This document shows positions 16,788-24,874 of a DNA stretch of 64,000 nucleotides, piece by piece. A model generated the notes under the pieces. That model ran no database searches and was not told the origin of the DNA. It saw only the letters and a program-made list of their open reading frames with translations. The DNA lies in assembly GCA_934270475.1 (NCBI GenBank), contig CAKQPS010000006.1, positions 57,630 through 121,629 of the forward strand. Reading direction: 5' to 3'. This DNA is from an uncultured Alphaproteobacteria bacterium. Its GTDB lineage: Bacteria; Pseudomonadota; Alphaproteobacteria; RF32; CAG-239. The translations under genes and the position numbers were made by a program. The stretch's first letter is position 1; every line of letters starts with the position of its first letter.

Positions 16788-17246
16788 ATGGAAAAAGAAG
16801 ATTATATGCGCACGGCATTATTTTTGGCGGAAACCGCGGCAAAAAAAGATGAGGTTCCCGTCGGCGCGGTTATAGTAAATCCGCAAACCGGTGAAATTGT
16901 GGCGCAAGCATATAATCAAAGCGCCCATGAAGGAGACGCCACCTCGCATGCGGAGATTTTAGCCATTCAAAAAGCCTGCAGGCAGCTTAATCAGCCGCGG
17001 CTGTGGAATATGGATATGTATGTTACGCTTGAGCCCTGCACAATGTGCGCCGCCGCCATTTCTTTTGCCCGTATCGAACATCTTTACTTTGGCGCTGCCG
17101 ATGAAAAAGGCGGAGCAGTCGCCAGCGGAGTAAAATTTTATGAATCTCCGACCTGTCATCACCGCCCCAAAGTGCAAGGCGGCGTTCTTGCCGATGAATG
17201 TGCCAAGCTTTTGCAAGATTTTTTCAAAAGTAAAAGAAAAAAATAA
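16788..17246 (+). CDS. tadA: tRNA-specific adenosine deaminase
   Basis: It deaminates A34 to inosine in tRNA-Arg(ACG). The 152-residue protein carries the zinc and proton-shuttle motif H54-A-E56 (SHAEILAI) and P83-C84-T-M-C87 (EPCTMCAAA). It is divergent from rluB-rsmD. TadA rather than a general nucleoside deaminase is supported by this context and by the VPVGAVIV and FGAADEKGGA segments. Confidence 0.93.
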   Translation: MEKEDYMRTALFLAETAAKKDEVPVGAVIVNPQTGEIVAQAYNQSAHEGDATSHAEILAIQKACRQLNQPRLWNMDMYVTLEPCTMCAAAISFARIEHLYFGAADEKGGAVASGVKFYESPTCHHRPKVQGGVLADECAKLLQDFFKSKRKK

Positions 17247-17265
17247 ACAAGGAGTGCTTTCTGTT

Positions 17266-17940
17266 ATGCTGTTTAATATTTTATCATCTAAAAAATTTCA
17301 AAAGAAAATTAAAGGCAAAGGAAACATTATCTGTCTGCCTAAAATTAGTCGTTATGGAAAGATTAAAATAATAGGAAATAACAACAAAATTGAAATGGCT
17401 GACAATGTAAAATATGATGATTTGAATATCACTATTTACGGAAACAACAATAATATTCTGATTAAAGAAAATTGTGAGCTTTACGGCGCCGATTTGAGCA
17501 TTGGCATTAAAGACACGCCGACAAACAACGCGTGCATAAATTTGGAAACCGGCGTTAATATATGCGGAAAAAGCTCGCTATTTTGCGCCGAAGATAATTC
17601 TAAAATCAGCCTAGGTGAAAACTGCCTACTATCTTCCGGCATTGATATTTGGTGCACAGACACACATAGCATTCACGACAATAGCGGCAATATTTTGAAT
17701 ATTGGAAAAGAAGTTGCTATTGGCAAACATGTATGGATAGGCAAAGATGTTAAAATTGGCAAAAACACAAAAATAGCTGATAACTGTGTTATCGGCTGGA
17801 GCAGCGTCGTAACCTCTTCTATTTCAAACAAACATAAAGCCAATTCCGTTATTGCAGGCTCTCCGGCAAAAGTCGTAAAAGAAAATATCCAATGGTCAAA
17901 AGAGCGCCCAAATATAAAACATATAGAAATTGCAAAATGA
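17266..17940 (+). CDS. Left-handed beta-helix acyltransferase
   Basis: A 224-residue hexapeptide-repeat (LbetaH) transferase. Many I/V-G-x-x-x-x turns are visible, notably IGKEVAIGKHVWIGKDVKIG and TKIADNCVIGWSSVVT, followed by the typical C-terminal AGSPAKVVKENI. The loop DIWCTDTHSI carries the usual catalytic His. I start at ATG 17266, with AAGGAG upstream; the open frame extends back into tadA. Such enzymes O-acetylate sugars in surface polysaccharides, but no glycan cluster is present to name the substrate. It follows tadA by 19 bases and ends at a convergent terminator. Confidence 0.85.
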   Translation: MLFNILSSKKFQKKIKGKGNIICLPKISRYGKIKIIGNNNKIEMADNVKYDDLNITIYGNNNNILIKENCELYGADLSIGIKDTPTNNACINLETGVNICGKSSLFCAEDNSKISLGENCLLSSGIDIWCTDTHSIHDNSGNILNIGKEVAIGKHVWIGKDVKIGKNTKIADNCVIGWSSVVTSSISNKHKANSVIAGSPAKVVKENIQWSKERPNIKHIEIAK

Positions 17941-17969
17941 AAAGGCAGAGATTTTATTCTCTGCCTTTT
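17940..17969. terminator. Bidirectional intrinsic terminator
   Basis: AAAGGCAGAGA (17941-17951) pairs with TCTCTGCCTTT (17958-17968), between the convergent acyltransferase and glycyl-tRNA synthetase genes. Confidence 0.85.
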
Positions 17970-17988
17970 GCCTTGGTTAGCTTAAAAC

Positions 17989-19347
17989 TTATAAAAAGTA
18001 GTTGCGTAAGTAATCGGCTAAATCAGCAGTATTAACGCGGATTTGTTCCATAGTGTCGCGGTCACGCAAAGTTACGCTTTCCGGCTGCTGTTCAATAGTT
18101 TCAAAGTCAACAGTCAGGCACAGAGGTGTGCCGACTTCATCATGACGGCGGTAAGCCTTGCCGATGTTTCCGGTGTTTTCCAAAGCCACACGACCAATGC
18201 CGAGTTTCATCAGCTGTTTTTTCAGTTCGTGGCATTTTGCCATAATCTGCTCATTATTCTTTTTAAGCGGAATAATCGCCACTTTAATCGGCGCTAAGTG
18301 CTTTTTGAGCTTCAAAACAACACGGCTGTTGCCGTCGCCTAAATTCTCTTCAGTATAAGCCTCGGTCAGCACAGCCAAAACGCCTCTATCAACACCCATA
18401 GACGGTTCAATTACAAACGGAATAACCCATTTGCCGTTTTCATCTTGAATGCACAATTTTGTGGTAGAATCCGGATTAGCGTGGCAATGAGCCTCCAACA
18501 GGAATTCGCTTTGATTTTTGGTGTGATTGCCCAAATCATAGTCGCGGCGGTTGGCGATGCCTTCCAGCTCTTCCATACCATGCGGAAATTGATATTCTAT
18601 ATCATAGCAGGCTTTAGCATAGTGCGCCAAATCATCGTCAGGAGTTTTATAGATGTTCATATGCTCTTTAACCAAACCTTGGTCCAACCACCATTGAATA
18701 CGTGTTTCTTTCCACTTTTCGTGCCATTCCATATCGGTTCCAGGGGTTACAAAATACTCCAGTTCGGCTTGCTCAAATTCGCGCACGCGGAAAATAAAGT
18801 TACGCGGAGTAATTTCGTTGCGGAAAGACTTGCCGATTTGCGCAATACCGAAAGGCAGCTTGCGGGAGGTGGAATCCACCACATTTTTGAACTGCGTAAA
18901 AATAGCCTGTGCAGTTTCCGGACGCAGATAGGCAATGTTTTCATCGCATTCTACCGGACCGACTTGGGTTTTGAACATCAGGTTAAACGGACGAGGTTCG
19001 GTTAAGTCAGTTGAGCCGCAAACAGGGCATTTGCCGCCGATTTGGTCAGCGCGGAAACGACCTTTGCACTTTTTGCAATCTACCATCGGGTCTGAAAAAG
19101 TATCTTCGTGACCTGAATATTTCAAAACCTTGCGGTTGGTTAAAATAGCGGCGTCCAAACCTTCAACATCATCGCGCTCATAAACCATAGCGCGCCACCA
19201 AGCGGCTTTTAGGTTGTTTTTGAGTTCCACACCCAGCGGACCATAGTCATAAACGCCTTGCATACCGCCGTAGATATCAGCGTTTTGAAAAATAAAACCT
19301 CTTCTTTTGCACAAAGAAACCAACTGGTCCATAGAAGTTGCTACCAT
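17989..19347 (-). CDS. glyQS: Glycyl-tRNA synthetase, alpha2 (dimeric) type
   Basis: This class II synthetase charges tRNA-Gly. At 452 residues it is the single-polypeptide alpha2 type. It starts with LVSLCKRRGFIFQNADIYGG and GVYDYGPLG, has a CxxC...CPVCG zinc-like insert near residues 92-112, motif 2 as FRNEITPRNFIFRVREFEQ, motif 3 as EPSMGVDRG, and a C-terminal anticodon-binding domain. Most Proteobacteria use the unrelated alpha2beta2 GlyQ/GlyS enzyme, so the type is unusual. AAGGA lies upstream of the ATG. Confidence 0.95.
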   Translation of the reverse strand: MVATSMDQLVSLCKRRGFIFQNADIYGGMQGVYDYGPLGVELKNNLKAAWWRAMVYERDDVEGLDAAILTNRKVLKYSGHEDTFSDPMVDCKKCKGRFRADQIGGKCPVCGSTDLTEPRPFNLMFKTQVGPVECDENIAYLRPETAQAIFTQFKNVVDSTSRKLPFGIAQIGKSFRNEITPRNFIFRVREFEQAELEYFVTPGTDMEWHEKWKETRIQWWLDQGLVKEHMNIYKTPDDDLAHYAKACYDIEYQFPHGMEELEGIANRRDYDLGNHTKNQSEFLLEAHCHANPDSTTKLCIQDENGKWVIPFVIEPSMGVDRGVLAVLTEAYTEENLGDGNSRVVLKLKKHLAPIKVAIIPLKKNNEQIMAKCHELKKQLMKLGIGRVALENTGNIGKAYRRHDEVGTPLCLTVDFETIEQQPESVTLRDRDTMEQIRVNTADLADYLRNYFL

Positions 19348-19431
19348 AATTTTAAATCCTTCTTTCTCTTTATTGTTTTTTAATAAGTTTGTTTTACTTT
19401 ATAATTTTAGAAAATGCAAGAGGGATTAAAG

Positions 19432-20292
19432 ATGAAGAGAACAAAAGTGGCGTTTGCTTATGATTTTGATGAAACGCTAAGTACAACTTATATGCAGGAT
19501 TATTTTTTGATTCCGGAATTGGGTATGAAACCGGAAAATTTCTGGAAAGAGGCTAACGCTTGGTCAGAAGCAAACGGTGTTGACCAAGTGACCGGAAGTA
19601 TGTATTACTTTAAGAAAATGGCGGAAGAAACCGGATTGAAACTGACTAAAGAAAATATGTTCTGCTGTGGCGAGTTTATTGTTTTTTTCAAAGGCGTAAC
19701 CGAATGGTTTGAGCGCATCAACGCCTATGGCAAAACTTTGGGGCTGGATATTGAGCACTATATAATTTCTTCCGGCTATGAAGAAATTATTGAAGGCTGC
19801 AGCATACGCAAATTTTTTAAAGACGTCTACGGCTGCGCTTTTGCCTATAATGATGAAGGCGTACCTGTTTGGCCTGCCCGTGTGGTAAATTATTCCGGCA
19901 AGGTACAGTATCTTTCCAAAATCAACAAAGGATTGGGCAAATTTGAAGACAAGGCGGTAAATGAATATACTCCGGACGATAAGCGCCGTATTCCGTTCAG
20001 CCGCATTATTTATTTTGGCGATGGATTGACCGATATTCCGTCCATGCGTATGGTAAAAGAGCATAACGGCACGGCGATTGCGGTGTATAAACCACGCAGC
20101 CACCACAAAGAAAAAGCCATAAAATTACTGAAGGATAATCGTGTTAATTTTGCCTTAGCTGCCGATTATCGCGAGGGCAAAGAAATTGATTGCGTGGTAA
20201 AAACAATTTTAAATAAAATTGCCACCGACCGTGATTTGGAAATTTTGCGCAAACGCGAAGACCGCAAAAAAGAAGGCTGCAATATAAAATAA
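19432..20292 (+). CDS. HAD-superfamily hydrolase/phosphatase
   Basis: A 286-residue haloacid-dehalogenase-fold phosphatase. The nucleophile motif DxDxT is YDFDETLS near the N terminus, and the C-terminal metal motif is FGDGLTDIPSM. A large cap domain lies between them. I start at ATG 19432 because AAGAGGGA lies 6-7 bases upstream; an ATG 18 bases earlier lacks this. The substrate is unknown; the GDGxTD form and length resemble small-metabolite phosphatases of the phosphoserine-phosphatase-like group. It is monocistronic, with a terminator. Confidence 0.85.
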   Translation: MKRTKVAFAYDFDETLSTTYMQDYFLIPELGMKPENFWKEANAWSEANGVDQVTGSMYYFKKMAEETGLKLTKENMFCCGEFIVFFKGVTEWFERINAYGKTLGLDIEHYIISSGYEEIIEGCSIRKFFKDVYGCAFAYNDEGVPVWPARVVNYSGKVQYLSKINKGLGKFEDKAVNEYTPDDKRRIPFSRIIYFGDGLTDIPSMRMVKEHNGTAIAVYKPRSHHKEKAIKLLKDNRVNFALAADYREGKEIDCVVKTILNKIATDRDLEILRKREDRKKEGCNIK

Positions 20293-20305
20293 TGTAAAGA
20301 AATAT

Positions 20306-20338
20306 AAAAGGCGGAAACAACAATCCGCCTTTATTTTT
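20306..20338. terminator. Intrinsic terminator
   Basis: AAAGGCGGA (20307-20315) pairs with TCCGCCTTT (20324-20332), between the convergent HAD gene and the L,D-transpeptidase gene. Confidence 0.8.
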
Positions 20339-20354
20339 AATACACATTTATTTT

Positions 20355-20876
20355 TTAAGGTAAAATTTCAATAACCGTACCATCTTTTACCGCCGCGTAA
20401 ATTTCTTCTATTTCCTGATTATTTACGGCGATGCAGCCTTGCGTCCAGTCTTTCAAGCGGTGCAGGCTACCCAAAAACGGTGCGTAATTGGGAAGTCCGT
20501 GAATCATAATATTTCCGCCGGCAGAAACGCCTAGTTTCTTTGCGTTTTCTTTATCTTTTTCATTTGGGTAGGAAATTCCTAAAGATAGATGATAGGCGCT
20601 GCGGGGATTGTGATGAGTAATGTAATATGTTCCCTCCGGAGTTTTAGAATCCCCTTCCCGCTGCTTATGACCAACCGGATTGCGCCCCAAAGCCACATCA
20701 TAGCTTTTTACAATTTTTCCATTGGAATAGAGCTGCAGCTTACGAGCTGATTTTTGCACCACAATTTTATCTATATCCGGCAATTTTTCTATGTTATGCG
20801 GGATAAAACCGCTAAACAAAAGCAAAGTTACAACAAATGCGCCGGCAAACACTCCGATATACGACAGAATTTTCAT
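20355..20876 (-). CDS. L,D-transpeptidase (YkuD domain)
   Basis: A 173-residue periplasmic cell-wall enzyme. One N-terminal hydrophobic segment (signal anchor, about residues 5-24) precedes a YkuD catalytic domain with IMIHGLPN (catalytic His) and the nucleophile motif DWTQGCIAV. The usual form is S/T-x-G-C-x-R/A, so the Cys is present. It would form 3-3 peptidoglycan crosslinks or anchor proteins to murein. ATG at 20876 is preceded by GGAGG at ideal spacing. It is divergent from rpoD. Confidence 0.88.
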   Translation of the reverse strand: MKILSYIGVFAGAFVVTLLLFSGFIPHNIEKLPDIDKIVVQKSARKLQLYSNGKIVKSYDVALGRNPVGHKQREGDSKTPEGTYYITHHNPRSAYHLSLGISYPNEKDKENAKKLGVSAGGNIMIHGLPNYAPFLGSLHRLKDWTQGCIAVNNQEIEEIYAAVKDGTVIEILP

Positions 20877-20988
20877 CAATAACCTCCATTTTCAAGAGAA
20901 AATTTTAACGCAAATACCTTATAAAATCTTTAATCTTTGACTAAATATTATTATTTATAAAAAATCGCCGAATCTTGAAAAGCAGATA

Positions 20989-21017
20989 TTGACAAATTAA
21001 ATAAAATTAACTAAAAA
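20989..21017 (+). promoter_or_regulatory. Candidate promoter for rpoD
   Basis: A perfect TTGACA (20989-20994) with a weak TAAAAA (21012-21017) at 17-base spacing, about 60 bases upstream of rpoD. Confidence 0.3.
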
Positions 21018-21077
21018 TTAGTCGCTAGCAATTTATATTGTCCGCAATGGATAAAATATGATTTTTTAAGGAACGTT

Positions 21078-23159
21078 ATGTCAGATAAAGAAAATCAGGA
21101 CTTGTACGAAAACGATGGTACAGACTCCGTTAACGCTGAAGCTATGAGCACGGCTTTCAGACATCTGCTTGCCAAAGGCAAAAAACTTGGTTATATCACC
21201 ATGGAAGAACTTAATAAAGTTTTGCCGCCGGATAAACAATCTTCCGACAAACTAGAAGATATTATGTCTTCTATTTCGGATATGGGTATCAATATTACTT
21301 CCGATTCGGATATTGATGATGCAGAAGAAAATTCCGATGAATATGATTATGACGATGATGACGATATGGACGAAGAATCCGGCAACATCGACACTAAAGA
21401 TGCCGGTCATTCCGACGACCCTGTCCGCATGTATTTGAAAGAAATGGGACTGGTAGAACTGCTTTCCCGCGAAGGCGAAATTGCTATTTCTAAACGTATT
21501 GAAGCCGGTAAAACCGTTATGATCGGCGGTTTGTGCGAAAGCCCGATGACAATTAAAGCAATTTCGGGCTGGCGCGATGAGTTGGTTGCCGGAACTATGC
21601 AGCTGCGCGATATTGTCGATTTGGAAGTTATGTACGGCGATGATACCGAAGCAATGGTTTATGACGATGAACCGGAAAATGCCAGTGTTGATGATTTGGA
21701 AAAAGTCACTAAAGAACTGAATGAAAAGAATTTAGACGACATCGACGATGATTTAGATACGGATATTGAGCTGGACGGCGATGTTGCCGACGATATGGAT
21801 GATGCCGACGACAGCATGGAAAATTTGGACGATGAAGATTCCGCTGAAGAAGGCGGCGAAAATGAAGACGAAGAAAGCGGCAGCCACGCCTCTACTTCTG
21901 TTTCTGCCATGGAAAGCATGCTGCTTGAACCGGTTTTGGAAACATTGAACAAAATAGCCAGCTACTATGATGATTTGAAAAAAGTTCAAAGCTCACGCAT
22001 GGCAGCAATTTTAGCCGGTCGCAAAATTATTCCGGCAACCGAAAAGAAATATCTGAAGCTCAAAAAAGAATTGGTTGAACTGATGAGCTCGATTCATTTG
22101 AACAGCAATAAAGTTGAACAACTGGTTGAACAGCTGAATGAAATGAACAAACGCCTGATGGGGCAAGAAGGCAAGCTGCTGCGTTATGCTTTGTCCTGCA
22201 AAATTAAACGCGAAGACTTTTTGGAAGCTTATCAAAAATCTGAACTTGACCCGAATTGGCTTGATAAAATTTCTCTTAAAAAAGACAAGCACTGGGCGGC
22301 GTTTATTGAAAAATATAAAGATGAAATTATAGAAATCCGCAGCAACGTGGCGCAGATGGCGCAGGAATGCGGTCTGCCAATAAGTGAATACCGCAAAATG
22401 GTTGACACTATCAAAAAAGGCGAACGTGAGGCGGAACGCGCTAAAAAAGAAATGATTGAAGCTAACCTGCGCTTGGTTATTTCTATTGCTAAAAAATATA
22501 CAAACCGCGGCATGCAGTTTTTGGATTTGATTCAAGAAGGCAACATCGGCTTGATGAAAGCCGTTGATAAATTTGAATATCGCCGCGGCTACAAATTTTC
22601 TACTTATGCAACTTGGTGGATTAGACAGGCTATCACCCGCTCTATTGCCGATCAAGCCCGCACGATTCGTATTCCGGTTCATATGATTGAAACCATCAAC
22701 AAACTGGTGCGCACTTCTCGTCAAATGCTTTCGGAAATGGGACGCGAGCCAGTGCCTGAAGAATTGGCAAAACGCTTATCTATGCCGCTGGATAAAATCC
22801 GCAAGGTGATGAAAATTGCTAAAGAGCCGGTCAGCTTGGAAGCTCCGGTCGGTGATGAAGAAGATTCTTCTTTGGGTGATTTTATTGCTGATGAAAGCGC
22901 TTTGCAGCCTTTGGATGTGGCAATTCATTCTAACCTGAAGGAAACCTGTACCAAGATTTTGTCTTCTTTAACCCCTAGAGAAGAGCGAGTTTTGCGTATG
23001 CGTTTCGGTATTGGTATGAACACCGACCACACTTTGGAAGAAGTCGGCAAGCAATTCAACGTTACCCGTGAGCGTATTCGTCAAATTGAGGCAAAAGCTT
23101 TGCGCAAGCTGAAGCACCCTAGCCGCTCAAAGCGCCTGCGCTCGTTCTTAGACCAATAA
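21078..23159 (+). CDS. rpoD: RNA polymerase primary sigma factor (sigma-70)
   Basis: The housekeeping sigma factor, 693 residues. Region 1.1 is near residues 20-80, region 1.2 near 115-140 (DPVRMYLKEMGLVELLSREGE) and region 2 near 455-530. In region 2, LRLVISIAKKYTNRGMQFLDLIQEGN and FSTYATWWIRQAITRSI contact core enzyme and the -10 element. Region 3 follows, then region 4 at the C terminus (LTPREERVLRMRFG and VTRERIRQIEAKALRKL). Between 1.2 and 2 lies the non-conserved region found in proteobacterial RpoD. Here it carries an extremely Asp/Glu-rich stretch at about residues 193-270, and a second acidic run precedes region 1.2. AAGGA precedes the ATG. Confidence 0.98.
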   Translation: MSDKENQDLYENDGTDSVNAEAMSTAFRHLLAKGKKLGYITMEELNKVLPPDKQSSDKLEDIMSSISDMGINITSDSDIDDAEENSDEYDYDDDDDMDEESGNIDTKDAGHSDDPVRMYLKEMGLVELLSREGEIAISKRIEAGKTVMIGGLCESPMTIKAISGWRDELVAGTMQLRDIVDLEVMYGDDTEAMVYDDEPENASVDDLEKVTKELNEKNLDDIDDDLDTDIELDGDVADDMDDADDSMENLDDEDSAEEGGENEDEESGSHASTSVSAMESMLLEPVLETLNKIASYYDDLKKVQSSRMAAILAGRKIIPATEKKYLKLKKELVELMSSIHLNSNKVEQLVEQLNEMNKRLMGQEGKLLRYALSCKIKREDFLEAYQKSELDPNWLDKISLKKDKHWAAFIEKYKDEIIEIRSNVAQMAQECGLPISEYRKMVDTIKKGEREAERAKKEMIEANLRLVISIAKKYTNRGMQFLDLIQEGNIGLMKAVDKFEYRRGYKFSTYATWWIRQAITRSIADQARTIRIPVHMIETINKLVRTSRQMLSEMGREPVPEELAKRLSMPLDKIRKVMKIAKEPVSLEAPVGDEEDSSLGDFIADESALQPLDVAIHSNLKETCTKILSSLTPREERVLRMRFGIGMNTDHTLEEVGKQFNVTRERIRQIEAKALRKLKHPSRSKRLRSFLDQ

Positions 23160-23196
23160 GACATAAAAAAATCAATCAGTTTTTTAGGAGGAAAAT

Positions 23197-23637
23197 ATGA
23201 CTGAGTATACAGATGAAGATATTAAAAGAATGAATATTTCTGCTCTCGCCTGCAACAAGTCACGCCTGAAAGAACTGATTGATTTTGCAAAACTAAGCGG
23301 ATATCACAAACTGGGCATTGCAAATTGCTTTTTTATGCAAAAATATGCGGCTCACTTGAAAGAAATTTTAGAAGAAGCCGGATTTGAGGTCTATTCTATG
23401 AGCTGCCGCGACAGTGAGCTGAACGGCGAAACAATTTCCAGTGAGTTAAAAGGTCCGTCCTGCGACCCGATTTCACAAGCTGATTATCTGAACCAATGCG
23501 GCACGGAATTTAATATCAATGTCGGGCAATGTTTGGGACACGGCTTGATTTTTCAAAAATATTCCAAAGCCGATGTGACCACGATTGTGGTAAAAGACTT
23601 TGAAACTCATCACCGCAGCGTTGAAAACTTTGAATAA
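23197..23637 (+). CDS. DUF1847 family protein
   Basis: A 146-residue protein of the DUF1847 family, uncharacterised Cys-rich proteins mostly from anaerobic bacteria and archaea. Recognisable parts are GYHKLGIANC, the SMSC segment, SCDPISQADYLNQCGTEFNI and VGQCLGHGLIFQKYSKADVT followed by VVKD. It appears to lack the N-terminal CxxC segment seen in longer members. Six or more Cys suggest metal or redox chemistry. AGGAGG precedes the ATG. It follows rpoD by 37 bases and may be co-transcribed; a terminator follows. Confidence 0.8.
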   Translation: MTEYTDEDIKRMNISALACNKSRLKELIDFAKLSGYHKLGIANCFFMQKYAAHLKEILEEAGFEVYSMSCRDSELNGETISSELKGPSCDPISQADYLNQCGTEFNINVGQCLGHGLIFQKYSKADVTTIVVKDFETHHRSVENFE

Positions 23638-23640
23638 GAA

Positions 23641-23676
23641 AAAAACCTCCGATACAAAATATCGGAAGTTTTTTTT
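23641..23676. terminator. Bidirectional intrinsic terminator
   Basis: TCCGATA (23648-23654) pairs with TATCGGA (23660-23666), flanked by A and T runs, between convergent genes. Confidence 0.85.
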
Positions 23677-23682
23677 GTATAA

Positions 23683-24222
23683 TCAGCTCAGTACATTCCT
23701 AAGGAAGCGGCTGGTTTCAACCATATAATGGCACTGAACCATAAAGGTTAAAATATAAAACGCCAAAACCGGTATGTTGCAGGGCTTAAATTGAGGAACA
23801 GTATCTTCATTATAAATCAACTCGCACAACCTGTTGAGAACAGCGTCCACATTTTTTTCCGCAGCCTTTTTCTTGAAACCTCTGTAAAGAGACGGCATAG
23901 GTTCGGTAAAAGCTTCGGCGTTGCTGAAAACATTGGTAAAAAGACGCGCAAGTTTATCTTTGCGGATAAGCTTTAACGATTTGTACACGTCAAGCAAAAC
24001 AGAGCTGACTTTCCTTTCGGGGAAAAACTCTTTGGCTTTGTTTTCTGCAAAATGATGAACCAGCAGAATGTTACATTCTTTTACACTCAACATTTTCAAC
24101 TCCGGCTTTTGAAGAATAGCAAAAACGTCTTCAATATTTTGCACACTAAGATGTTCTTTGTAGGAAAGAGATTTACACCATTCTACCCACTCGTTAAACT
24201 CAGAAGTTTTGTTATTTTTCAT
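23683..24222 (-). CDS. Helical protein of unknown function (179 aa)
   Basis: A soluble, mostly helical protein with no signal peptide. The only notable segment is the hydrophobic IPVLAFYILTFMVQCHYMV near the C terminus, which could be a buried helix or a tail anchor. No family recognised. The leader is AT-only with no Shine-Dalgarno sequence, like its neighbour at 24293. Confidence 0.6.
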   Translation of the reverse strand: MKNNKTSEFNEWVEWCKSLSYKEHLSVQNIEDVFAILQKPELKMLSVKECNILLVHHFAENKAKEFFPERKVSSVLLDVYKSLKLIRKDKLARLFTNVFSNAEAFTEPMPSLYRGFKKKAAEKNVDAVLNRLCELIYNEDTVPQFKPCNIPVLAFYILTFMVQCHYMVETSRFLRNVLS

Positions 24223-24292
24223 AGCTTAAAAATTTAATAATTAAAAACTTGAAGATTCTTGACACAGCAAACTGCGTCAAGAATCCCGAAAA

Positions 24293-24751
24293 TCAATCAT
24301 ACCAAATCACACGCGCCAAACACTCTGCAGCATCATCTTTTTCGCGCAAAGTGTTCAAGTGTTCCTTCATCATAAAAGCAAAAGCTTTCAACGAAGAATA
24401 TTCACGGCGCAGCCAATAGAGAGCGTCGGCGTCAAGGTTATCGGCATCAATTCCCCGCTCACGCAAAATTCTTGCCGTGGCGTTGATAACATCGATATGA
24501 CTACGCATTTTCTCACAATCGACATCGTCTGGAAGACGAGGCGTCTTGCGACAAACCTTATTTTGTTCAATCAGCCAATAAGCGTCATACCATGACACAT
24601 TGTACTGTTTCAATGACAGCACAAAATGGTCGAGCTTAATTCCGAACAGATTGTCTTTCTTAGACAAATCCAATACAGGAAGGGTGAGAACCTTGCCCTT
24701 TTCTAAATACATTAGCGGCAACGGTACGGTAAATTTATCAGTATTTTCCAT
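24293..24751 (-). CDS. Protein of unknown function (152 aa)
   Basis: A soluble protein beginning MENTDKFTVPLPLMYLEKG. It contains a Trp/Tyr-rich centre (YNVSWYDAYWLIEQNK) and an acidic helical C terminus. The open frame extends to 24850, but the extra N terminus would read through the parC terminator region, so I prefer ATG 24751. No Shine-Dalgarno sequence. It shares the AT-only leader style of the adjacent unknown gene; the two may form a small accessory pair. No family recognised. Confidence 0.55.
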   Translation of the reverse strand: MENTDKFTVPLPLMYLEKGKVLTLPVLDLSKKDNLFGIKLDHFVLSLKQYNVSWYDAYWLIEQNKVCRKTPRLPDDVDCEKMRSHIDVINATARILRERGIDADNLDADALYWLRREYSSLKAFAFMMKEHLNTLREKDDAAECLARVIWYD

Positions 24752-24839
24752 AAAAATTAAAAATAAATAATTATTAACTGCTGAACAGCTTAACATTTTT
24801 ATAAATTTTGTCAATATTGAATTAAGCTGCCGAATATAA

Positions 24840-24871
24840 AAAAAATCCACGTTTATCCGTGGATTTTTTTC
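24840..24871 (-). terminator. Intrinsic terminator of the recJ-parC operon
   Basis: ATCCACG (24845-24851) pairs with CGTGGAT (24858-24864), with a long T run on the minus-strand side, directly after parC. Confidence 0.85.
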
Positions 24872-24874
24872 TTC

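Noticed and set aside
20144..20347. Minus-strand frame across the HAD gene end
   Set aside because: It overlaps a well-supported gene and its terminator and has no start signal.
24752..24850. N-terminal extension of the 152-aa protein
   Set aside because: It would begin within the parC terminator hairpin region and encodes low-complexity sequence.
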